Positions 1 to 5,363 of a DNA stretch of 5,628 bases are shown here, piece after piece. The stretch lies in contig CAJOPO010000221.1 of assembly GCA_905236315.1 (NCBI GenBank), forward strand, positions 1 to 5,628, written 5' to 3'. Under the pieces are notes generated by a model. That model saw nothing but the letters and a program-made list of their open reading frames with translations, made no database searches and was not told where the DNA came from. Both the position numbers and the translations under genes were made by a program. This DNA comes from an uncultured Treponema sp. GTDB taxonomy: Bacteria > Spirochaetota > Spirochaetia > Treponematales > Treponemataceae. The stretch's first letter is position 1. Each line of letters starts with the position of its first letter.

Positions 1-633
1 AATGGAACCGATTTTCCTGCTGAAGATTGTGATTATCATGTAGAAAATAGTTTAAGAAATAAGTACAATGCACAAAATAAAAAAATCTTACTATGTGTAG
101 GCACCCTAATTGTTAGGAAAAACCAAATGTGTCTTTTACGTGCATTTAAACTTTTACATAAAGAATTACAAAACAACATTTGCCTTATTTTATGTGGAAC
201 AGATGGCTTACACGGAGCAATACAAAATTACATAAAAGATAATAACCTTGATACAAAGGTATATTATGCAGGAGCTGTGAGCAATAATGATATAAAAAAG
301 TATTACTCAATGGCAGAAGGTCTTGCTATGCCAAGCCTTGCAGAAGGTTTAAGTATAGCAGCGATAGAGGCAATTACATACGGATTACCAATAATTATGT
401 TCAAAGACTCTGAATGTGCAAAAGATTTATATGATGACAAGGTTTGCATTTTTGCACAAGAACACAGCGACCAAGATTTTGCAGAGGCATTAACAAAATG
501 GTATTATGCAGATTGGGATAAAAACTATATAAAATCATATTCTAAATATTTTTCTATGGAACGTGTAGCAGATGAGTATATAAATCATTACAAAAACGTA
601 ATTAGGACTATGGGGGGGGGTACAACCGTATAG
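1..633 (+). CDS. GT4-type (GT-B) glycosyltransferase, 5'-truncated by window edge
   Basis: The reading frame is open from base 1, so this is the last 210 residues of a gene whose N-terminal lobe lies outside the window. The visible part is the donor-binding lobe of a GT-B enzyme. It starts with an NGTDF linker (residues 1-5), then VGTLIVRKNQ (33-42), the usual G-x(n)-K-N nucleotide-sugar loop. At 115-123 it has EGLSIAAIE, the E-x7-E motif of GT4 retaining glycosyltransferases, both glutamates present. By family knowledge it would move a sugar from a nucleotide donor to a lipid-linked glycan in the cytoplasm; donor and acceptor cannot be read. The last codons run through a nine-G tract (612-620) and stop at TAG 631-633. 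One G fewer would extend the protein to a TGA at 686-688, overlapping the next start. The C-terminus may therefore be variable. Confidence 0.9.
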   Translation, partial: NGTDFPAEDCDYHVENSLRNKYNAQNKKILLCVGTLIVRKNQMCLLRAFKLLHKELQNNICLILCGTDGLHGAIQNYIKDNNLDTKVYYAGAVSNNDIKKYYSMAEGLAMPSLAEGLSIAAIEAITYGLPIIMFKDSECAKDLYDDKVCIFAQEHSDQDFAEALTKWYYADWDKNYIKSYSKYFSMERVADEYINHYKNVIRTMGGGTTV

Positions 634-690
634 TATAATTTACTTTCCTCATTATACATTTGCAGTTTCCTATAAGGAGGCTGCATGATG
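612..690 (+). repeat. Poly-G junction element, copy 1 (closed frame)
   Basis: This is one of two similar copies (the other is 3220-3295) placed at the end of one glycosyltransferase gene and the start of the next. In order it holds G9 (612-620), TAC, the motif GTATAGTATA (629-638), a variable stretch, then a hairpin with AAGGAGG (674-680) and the next ATG (688). The copies differ by three bases in length and match best at the G-tract, the GTATAGTATA block and the last 30 bases. With nine G's the upstream frame ends at TAG 631-633 inside the motif. With ten it would end at the TAA a few bases later, and with eight it would run to TGA 686-688. Confidence 0.75.
661..685 (+). promoter_or_regulatory. 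Hairpin sequestering the ribosome binding site of the 688 gene
   Basis: TGCAGTTTCC (661-670) can pair with GGAGGCTGCA (676-685) over ten base pairs, two of them G-U, around the five-base loop TATAA. The GGAGG of the Shine-Dalgarno sequence lies in the 3' arm, so the folded RNA would hide it. A ribosome reading through from upstream would open it. The second copy at 3266-3290 folds the same way with base changes that mostly keep pairing. The function is inferred. Confidence 0.55.
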
Positions 691-1902
691 AACACAAAGG
701 ATTATCTTGTTTCAATAGTAGTACCCATTTATAATGTAGAAAGTTATTTACCCAAATGTATCGAAAGCATACAAAATCAAACACACAAAAATTTGGAAAT
801 AATTTTAGTTGATGATGGGTCTACTGATGAATGTGGGAAAATTTGTGATGCCTATGCTAAAACAGATAATAGGATTTATGTCATTCATAAGCAAAACGGT
901 GGCATAACAACGGCAAGGAAAGCAGGAGTCAGAAAAGCGGTAGGCGATTACATAGGATTTGTAGATGCTGATGATTGGATTGATACAAATATGTACGAAG
1001 AATTATTGAATAAAGCTGTAATGAACAACGCAGATATTGTCCTCTCAGATATGTACCGTGAAAAGTTTACAGGAGAAAGAATAACATGGTCAGGAGCATT
1101 TTTACCTGATGGATTATATAAACTTAGCGATATTGAAAAGGATATTTCAAATCATATTTTTCCTGGTATAAACTCAAATAATAATGGCATAAATGGGGGG
1201 GTACATATAAAGCTTTTTAAGAACAGTATTTTAAAAGAATTTGTAGAAAAGGTAGATGATAGAATTCATGGTTTTGCAGATGACAATGCCATCGTTTATC
1301 CTGCATTACTAAATTGTAATGCTTTTTACGTTTATCATAAAGCGTTTTATCATGGTGTTGATAGAAAAGATTCTGCTACTCACACTGTAAATAAACAATT
1401 CTTTGAACAAGCACAATTAGTATATGATTATTTTATATCTATTTTTGAAAAATCAAAATATAAAGAAAGTCTAATTTCTCAATTAAATAGATATATAATG
1501 CATTCTTGTATAAATACTGTAAATCAATTATCTAAAGAAATTTTACTTCCCATGCATTTCTTTTATGAACCTAAAGTAAAAAACAAAAAAATTATTCTTT
1601 ACGGAGCAGGTAAAGTGGGAACTGCATTTTACAAGCAGTTAACGACGACAAAGTATTGTGATATTGTTTTATGGTGCGATAAAAAAGAAAATCACAAAAA
1701 AGGTATATTTTCACCATTAGAAATTCTTGAACATAAATATGACTATATAGTAGTTGCCATTGCAGAAAAAGGATTATTCGAAATTATTAAAAAAGAATTA
1801 CTAGAATTAAATATTCCTACTAATGTAATTTTATGGGGGAAGAGAATATCAATTACTGAATATTTTGAAAATAACCTATTCAATAATAATGAGAATTTAT
1901 AA
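688..1902 (+). CDS. Family 2 glycosyltransferase with C-terminal Rossmann-like domain (paralogue 1)
   Basis: The 404-residue protein has an N-terminal GT-A domain of GT2 type: SIVVPIYNVE at 9-18, VDDGSTD at 41-47 (nucleotide binding) and FVDADDWI at 91-98, whose DAD is the metal-binding DXD. ADDN at 197-200 sits where the catalytic-base E/D-D motif is expected. Residues about 299-383 form a second domain with KIILYGAGKVG (GAGKVG 306-311), like the nucleotide-binding domains attached to some glycosyltransferases and FkbM-type methyltransferases; its role is unknown. It probably adds one sugar to a surface polysaccharide in the cytoplasm. ATG 688 is chosen over ATG 685 because it leaves seven bases after AAGGAGG, exactly as in the related junction before 3293. 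A G7 tract at 1195-1201 lies in the coding region. Sugar specificity cannot be told. Confidence 0.9.
   Translation: MNTKDYLVSIVVPIYNVESYLPKCIESIQNQTHKNLEIILVDDGSTDECGKICDAYAKTDNRIYVIHKQNGGITTARKAGVRKAVGDYIGFVDADDWIDTNMYEELLNKAVMNNADIVLSDMYREKFTGERITWSGAFLPDGLYKLSDIEKDISNHIFPGINSNNNGINGGVHIKLFKNSILKEFVEKVDDRIHGFADDNAIVYPALLNCNAFYVYHKAFYHGVDRKDSATHTVNKQFFEQAQLVYDYFISIFEKSKYKESLISQLNRYIMHSCINTVNQLSKEILLPMHFFYEPKVKNKKIILYGAGKVGTAFYKQLTTTKYCDIVLWCDKKENHKKGIFSPLEILEHKYDYIVVAIAEKGLFEIIKKELLELNIPTNVILWGKRISITEYFENNLFNNNENL
1195..1201 (+). repeat. Intragenic G7 tract
   Basis: Seven G's followed by TAC encode Gly-Gly-Val at residues 170-172 of the 688-1902 protein. They are read in the same phase (GGG GGG GTA) as the tract at 3220-3228. 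One extra G brings a TAA nine codons later; one fewer brings a TAA after only a few codons. A slip would remove the catalytic D-D motif and the whole C-terminal domain. Seven is short for a strongly variable tract. Confidence 0.5.
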
Positions 1903-2009
1903 AGCTAATTTCAAAACTTTACTTGTACATAGGAAACAGGATTCATTGTTCTTCTATGAGATAATAATTAAATCTTAGAGTCCATATATAAAATAAAGGA
2001 GATTTTATA
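1903..2009 (+). promoter_or_regulatory. Intergenic spacer with the ribosome binding site of the 2010 gene
   Basis: The spacer is 107 A+T-rich bases. AAAGGAGA at 1995-2002 lies seven bases before the GTG at 2010 and decides that start. Unlike the two other junctions it has no G-tract, no GTATAGTATA motif and no hairpin over the ribosome binding site, so this gene should be translated independently. A weak promoter-like pair (TTGTTC 1946-1951 and TTAAAT 1968-1973) is present but would be expected by chance in such A+T-rich DNA. Confidence 0.5.
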
Positions 2010-3293
2010 GTGCAACAAAAAATTTCTATAATTGTTCCAATATATAACTGCGAAAAGTTTCTTTCTCGTTGTTTAGAAAGTATAAGGAAACAAACATATA
2101 CAAATCTCGAAATAATTTTAGTTGATGATGGTTCAACTGATAGCTCAAGTACAATTTGCAATAGATATTCGAATATAGATGAAAGAATTAAGGTAATTCA
2201 CCAACAAAACATGGGGCAAATTGGAGCAAGGCTTACAGGATTAAAAGCAGCTACAGGAGAATATGTAGGATTTATAGATGCTGACGATTACATAGACGAA
2301 GATATGTATGAATACCTATATTCACAAATAGGTAATGCAGATTTAATTACAAGTGGCATGTTAAAATGTGATGCAATGGGAAATGTACTTACAAAATGGA
2401 TTGATATTTATCCAGAAGGATTATATGAATCTAAGCAAGATATGGATTACGTATTTCAAAACCTAATACTTGCAGAAAATTATGATGGTGGAAGTATTAT
2501 AGGCGGAACAGGTAACCATAACGTAACAAAATTATTTAAAACAAAACTAGCACAATCTATTATTCCACAAGTAAACATCAATATACGGATTGAAGAAGAC
2601 CAAATGTTTAATTTATTATATCTTCTTAAATGTAATTCCATAAAAGTAACCCATAAATGCTTTTATCATTATATTGATAATGAGAATTCTGTGTGTCATA
2701 CATATTATTCCCATTATCTACAAGAACGTGAAGTTTTTTATGAAACAATAATTTCTGCCCTAAAAGGACATCCTTACGAGAAAACACTTACAGAACAATT
2801 TAAAAGGCGTTTTTTTGCAGAAACAATAGGTGGAATAAGTAGTAGAATGTTATTTTCAAATAAAGTTTTCTTTCCTGTTTTTTATCCCCCATTCATGCAA
2901 AAACTTTTTAATAAAAAAATAGCTCTTTTTGGAGCAGGCAAAGTAGGTACAAGTTATGCAAAATGGATAACAATACAAAAGATTGGAAAAATTGTAATTT
3001 GGGTAGACAATAATCCACTTGATGCAATTCAATGTAAACCTCAGCAGTTAATTGAAACAGATTTTGATTTTGTAGTAATAGCAATAAAAGAAGAATCTAT
3101 AGCAAAGGAAATAAAAGCACAGATTATAAATCTTGGAATTAGAGATGAGTATATTTTGTGGGAACAACCAGAAAATATTTTACAAGCATTATTGTTGCAA
3201 AATAGCATAGCAATATGTAGGGGGGGGGTACGAAAGTATAGTATAGTTTTCTATCATCGTGCATCTGTAGCTTCCTTCAAGGAGGCCGCATAA
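2010..3293 (+). CDS. Family 2 glycosyltransferase with C-terminal Rossmann-like domain (paralogue 2)
   Basis: The 427-residue protein starts at GTG 2010 with a well-placed AAAGGAGA. Its GT-A domain has SIIVPIYNCE (6-15), VDDGSTD (38-44), the DXD as DAD in FIDADDYI (90-92), and EED (195-197) as the likely catalytic-base motif, the most canonical of the three paralogues. The second domain begins about 302 with KKIALFGAGKVG (GAGKVG 308-313) and ends near ILW (382-384). Residues from about 404 onward are unlike the ends of the two paralogues: they are encoded by the junction element (G9 at 3220-3228) and read GGVRKYSIVF, ending KEAA. The stop TAA (3291-3293) overlaps the next ATG by one base, so the two genes are probably translationally coupled. 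A surface-polysaccharide role is inferred; the sugar is unknown. Confidence 0.9.
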   Translation: MQQKISIIVPIYNCEKFLSRCLESIRKQTYTNLEIILVDDGSTDSSSTICNRYSNIDERIKVIHQQNMGQIGARLTGLKAATGEYVGFIDADDYIDEDMYEYLYSQIGNADLITSGMLKCDAMGNVLTKWIDIYPEGLYESKQDMDYVFQNLILAENYDGGSIIGGTGNHNVTKLFKTKLAQSIIPQVNINIRIEEDQMFNLLYLLKCNSIKVTHKCFYHYIDNENSVCHTYYSHYLQEREVFYETIISALKGHPYEKTLTEQFKRRFFAETIGGISSRMLFSNKVFFPVFYPPFMQKLFNKKIALFGAGKVGTSYAKWITIQKIGKIVIWVDNNPLDAIQCKPQQLIETDFDFVVIAIKEESIAKEIKAQIINLGIRDEYILWEQPENILQALLLQNSIAICRGGVRKYSIVFYHRASVASFKEAA

Positions 3294-3295
3294 TG
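3220..3295 (+). repeat. Poly-G junction element, copy 2 (open frame)
   Basis: This is the second copy of the element at 612-690: G9 (3220-3228), TAC, GTATAGTATA (3236-3245), a variable stretch, then the hairpin with AAGGAGG (3279-3285) and ATG 3293. Here the upstream gene is in the frame that avoids both stops in the motif, and it continues to the TAA at 3291-3293. With eight or ten G's it would stop at a TAG within the motif, more than 20 bases before the hairpin. If copy 1 had eight G's it would give a similar peptide (GGV, then YSI, ending KEAA), so both copies share one open frame. Confidence 0.75.
3266..3290 (+). promoter_or_regulatory. Hairpin sequestering the ribosome binding site of the 3293 gene
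   Basis: TGTAGCTTCC (3266-3275) pairs with GGAGGCCGCA (3281-3290) around the loop TTCAA, with one A-C mismatch and two G-U pairs. Compared with the hairpin at 661-685, a U-G pair has become C-G and a C-G pair has become U-G. Both changes keep pairing, which hints that the fold is selected. As sequenced, ribosomes finishing the 2010-3293 gene must pass through and open this stem, exposing AAGGAGG. Confidence 0.5.
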
Positions 3296-4480
3296 CAAGA
3301 ATATTCACTCTCTGTAATTGTTCCAATCTATAATGTAGAAAAATATCTTCCTGAATGTATAGAAAGTATACAAAAGCAAACATATACAAATCTGGAGATT
3401 ATCTTAATTGATGATGGTTCCACCGATAAATCAAGCATAATATGTGAGCATTATGCACAAAAAGACAACCGCATAACTGTTATACATAAAAACAATGAAG
3501 GTGTTGTAAAAGCTAGGTACGATGGCTTAAAAAACTCTTCATCTTCCTTTGTTACTTTTGTTGATAGCGATGACTGGATATCAAAAGATATGTATCAAAA
3601 CTTAATGGAGCACATCATAAAAGATAATGTTGATTTAGTAAGTTCTGGTATTACGAGATGGTATTCTGACTCTAATTATCTTATAGAGCATGACCGTTTT
3701 GATGAAGGTCTATACACTGATAACGATATAAAGCAACAAATATTTCCTAGTATGATAGCATCTTCAAAAGACAATATTTGGGACTTAGACCCATCATTGT
3801 GCATAAAAATATTTAAGAAAGATATATTATTACCCATTATGGAATGTATAAAGGATAGTATTTTTCATTATGGAGATGATTCAACAGTAATCTATTCCTA
3901 TATGTTAAACATAAAAACCTTATATATAACTCATAAAAGCTATTATTTTCACCGCCATTACAGAAATACAAATACTATAGCACCATATTTTATGGACGAT
4001 AATTTTTATGAAAAACTCTATTATTTCTATTGTCAACTAAAAAATATATTATCACAATCTGAATATAAAAATATTCTTGTAAAGCAGCTTGATTTTCTTT
4101 ATGCGCGCTCTGCAAAACTAGGTATAAGGAAATATAAACAAAGTGATTTTCAAGCATGGTATGCCTTAAATTTTACTAATGATATAAAATACATCTTCCC
4201 TTTTGACAAAGTTCAAAGTGGTTCAAAGATTATTTTATATGGCGCAGGAATGGTAGGAACTACATATTATAAACAAATAACAAAAATATCATATTGCACA
4301 GTAACGTGTTGGGTAGATAAAAATTACCAAGAATATAAGGAATTAAATATAGAGCCTATAGAACATATTAAAAATTATGAATATGATTACATTGTTATTG
4401 CAAATGCAAATTTAACTATTTATAACCAAATAAAAAAGGATTTAATAAAAATGAATATAGTTGATACAAATATAATCTAA
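3293..4480 (+). CDS. Family 2 glycosyltransferase with C-terminal Rossmann-like domain (paralogue 3)
   Basis: The 395-residue protein starts at ATG 3293, seven bases after AAGGAGG and overlapping the upstream stop by one base (TAATG). Its GT-A domain has SVIVPIYNVE (7-16), IDDGSTD (39-45), DSD in FVDSDDWI (91-93) as the DXD, and GDD (194-196) at the catalytic-base position. The Rossmann-like domain begins about 311 with KIILYGAGMVG (GAGMVG 317-322). The protein ends in NII, a few residues short of the ILW seen near the ends of both paralogues. The domain is thus slightly shorter but looks complete. It shares short near-identical DNA blocks with the 2010 gene around the VDDGSTD codons, as expected for gene duplication. 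It is the last gene of the cluster in this window. A role in surface-polysaccharide assembly is inferred. Confidence 0.9.
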   Translation: MQEYSLSVIVPIYNVEKYLPECIESIQKQTYTNLEIILIDDGSTDKSSIICEHYAQKDNRITVIHKNNEGVVKARYDGLKNSSSSFVTFVDSDDWISKDMYQNLMEHIIKDNVDLVSSGITRWYSDSNYLIEHDRFDEGLYTDNDIKQQIFPSMIASSKDNIWDLDPSLCIKIFKKDILLPIMECIKDSIFHYGDDSTVIYSYMLNIKTLYITHKSYYFHRHYRNTNTIAPYFMDDNFYEKLYYFYCQLKNILSQSEYKNILVKQLDFLYARSAKLGIRKYKQSDFQAWYALNFTNDIKYIFPFDKVQSGSKIILYGAGMVGTTYYKQITKISYCTVTCWVDKNYQEYKELNIEPIEHIKNYEYDYIVIANANLTIYNQIKKDLIKMNIVDTNII

Positions 4481-4496
4481 ATTTGCTTTTTAATTC

Positions 4497-4521
4497 AATC
4501 AATGGCTTTTATCCATTGATT
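4497..4521 (+). terminator. Hairpin after the last glycosyltransferase gene, possible terminator
   Basis: AATCAATGG (4497-4505) and CCATTGATT (4513-4521) form a perfect nine-base-pair stem with a seven-base loop, 17 bases after the stop codon at 4480. The position suits a transcript end. However, the stem is A+T-rich and no T-run follows it on either strand, so it is not a canonical intrinsic terminator. It may instead protect the 3' end of the mRNA. Confidence 0.35.
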
Positions 4522-4563
4522 AGTCACATATAACTTATAAATACTAATTCCCCATAATTTTTA

Positions 4564-4728
4564 TTATAATTGCACACAATCGCTATAAATCATGGCGGTG
4601 GTAAGGCCGTCATGAATCCGTCCTGGATAAGTATCCATCCAATTCTCAGCCTGCTGAACTTCATCATACGTACTTTTTGAGAAGTCGTAGCCTTTTGGAA
4701 AGAAACGACAATGAAATTCTAACTCAGC
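4564..4728 (-). pseudogene. IS30-like transposase, C-terminal remnant
   Basis: A 54-residue open stretch on the - strand contains CRFFPKGYDFSK (residues 6-17), then EVQQAENWMDTYPGR (23-37) and GLTT (41-44). This order (FFPKG.DF, then a helix, then N/Y-x-P-R, then GL) is how IS30-family transposases end, just after the last acidic residue of the DDE catalytic triad. A TAG at 4729-4731 interrupts the frame directly upstream, and nothing recognisable of the N-terminal helix-turn-helix or the catalytic aspartates is seen further up. The element is therefore dead and mostly deleted. I recognise the family from motif order only, without alignment. It marks past insertion at the edge of the polysaccharide cluster. 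Confidence 0.55.
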
Positions 4729-4960
4729 CTAAGGTTAAGTTGTTTGATAAAGTTATATTAGCAAATTCCTTAAATCATTCATAGCTGTGGGTAATAACAT
4801 CATCAACTTAAGGCATAGAAACTAGGTTTAAGTTACAGTGAGTTAGCTCTTCCTCATGGGATTCGTATATCGCTTAGCTCATACTGAAAAGCTATCGTCA
4901 TTGCTTTCTCTATTGTACTCTTTGCTTGATGTAATCTGATGATGTTAGCGAAAACGGAGT
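4729..4960. other. Non-coding stretch with decayed sequence
   Basis: No credible gene is seen here. On the - strand a short open stretch ends at a TGA (4854-4856) and carries ANIIRLHQAKST (about 4949-4914) followed by IEKAMTIAF. It looks protein-like, perhaps another transposase remnant, but I do not recognise the family. An imperfect inverted repeat lies across the left part: CTAACTCA (4719-4726) with TGAGTTAG (4839-4846), and inside it TTAAGTTG (4735-4742) with CAACTTAA (4804-4811). These could be leftover ends of a mobile element or chance in A+T-rich DNA. Confidence 0.4.
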
Positions 4961-4963
4961 GAC

Positions 4964-5167
4964 TTATGCCAGCGCGGGGGCAGAAATGCGTTCTGCAAGT
5001 TGCTACACAGTCGCAAGAGGAAGCCCCGTTGATGCCGCGATTCTCTCTGTTGGTAGTCCTCCGTCACGCAACAAAGATTCCGCAATTTCAATGCTTTTTT
5101 CTGCAATCGCTTCTGCTCGTGCTTCTGCCGCGACTTCTTTTCCGTATTCTTCAAAAATCTTGCACAT
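4964..5167 (-). pseudogene. Orphan Rpn-family C-terminal module with internal stop
   Basis: From ATG at 5167 this encodes MCKIFEEYGKEVAAEARAE, then an alpha-helical, Ala/Glu-rich stretch and GLPLATV. A TAG follows at 5003-5005, and the frame then continues QLAERISAPALA to TAA at 4964-4966. The neighbouring module (5172-5363) ends LATV-E-H-LAQQLAIPALA, so the TAG most likely replaced a Gln or Glu codon by one base change. The product would be 54 residues up to the TAG, 67 without it. The ATG lies only four bases after the TAA of the upstream module and has no Shine-Dalgarno sequence, so any translation would be by re-initiation. By family knowledge this is the C-terminal part of an Rpn/PD-(D/E)XK transposase-like protein. 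No nuclease domain is attached. It may be a decayed duplicate or a silent alternative C-terminus. Confidence 0.6.
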
Positions 5168-5171
5168 AGTC

Positions 5172-5363
5172 TTATGCCAGCGCGGGGATAGCAAGTTGTT
5201 GCGCAAGGTGCTCCACCGTTGCAAGCGAAACATCAGCCGCATCAGAAATTTCTTCGAGTGTTAGTTTATTTTGTTTCAAGAGTTTTTCCACAAGTTCAAT
5301 TCCCCATTCGCTTTTTGCCTCCGCCACTCGTTCATCGCCGTATTCTTCAAAAATCTTGCACAT
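5172..5363 (-). CDS. Possible small protein from an internal start (Rpn C-terminal domain)
   Basis: Inside the Rpn pseudogene, ATG at 5363 is preceded on the coding strand by AAGGAGG ten bases upstream and opens an intact 63-residue frame: MCKIFEEYGDERVAEAKSE, a helical middle, then DVSLATVEHLAQQLAIPALA-stop. It lies after the frameshift, so it could still be made although the full-length protein cannot. In E. coli, rpn genes are reported to produce small C-terminal proteins from internal starts that antagonise the toxic full-length nuclease. The same could hold here. The GGAGG may also simply be the Gly-Gly codons of the full-length protein. The neighbouring module (4964-5167) begins with the same MCKIFEEYG. 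Confidence 0.3.
   Translation of the reverse strand: MCKIFEEYGDERVAEAKSEWGIELVEKLLKQNKLTLEEISDAADVSLATVEHLAQQLAIPALA

Noticed and set aside
404..427. Element-encoded peptide tail (GGV, YSI, KEAA) as a protein domain
   Set aside because: The tail occurs in only one expressed frame here, and its coding DNA is also explained by the stop motif, the hairpin and the ribosome binding site. Residue numbers are those of the 2010-3293 protein.
634..639. TATAAT as a -10 box, with the G-tract as a phase-variable promoter spacer as in Neisseria porA
   Set aside because: No -35-like hexamer sits at a useful distance; the G-tract itself occupies the -35 position. The second copy has TATAGT instead. The frame-and-hairpin explanation fits both copies better.
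685..687. ATG at 685 as the start of paralogue 1
   Set aside because: It is only four bases from AAGGAGG. ATG 688 has the same seven-base spacing as the homologous junction before 3293.
1943..2161. Open frame of 72 codons on the - strand
   Set aside because: It lies over the intergenic spacer and the conserved start of paralogue 2, and its protein has no recognisable features. It is a shadow frame.
3189..3389. Open frame of 66 codons on the - strand
   Set aside because: It runs opposite the junction element and the conserved GT2 start of paralogue 3, and shows no family features.
4945..5154. Lys/Arg-rich frame on the - strand
   Set aside because: It is the wrong frame of the Rpn module at 4964-5167; the frame with MCKIFEEYG and PALA is the real one.
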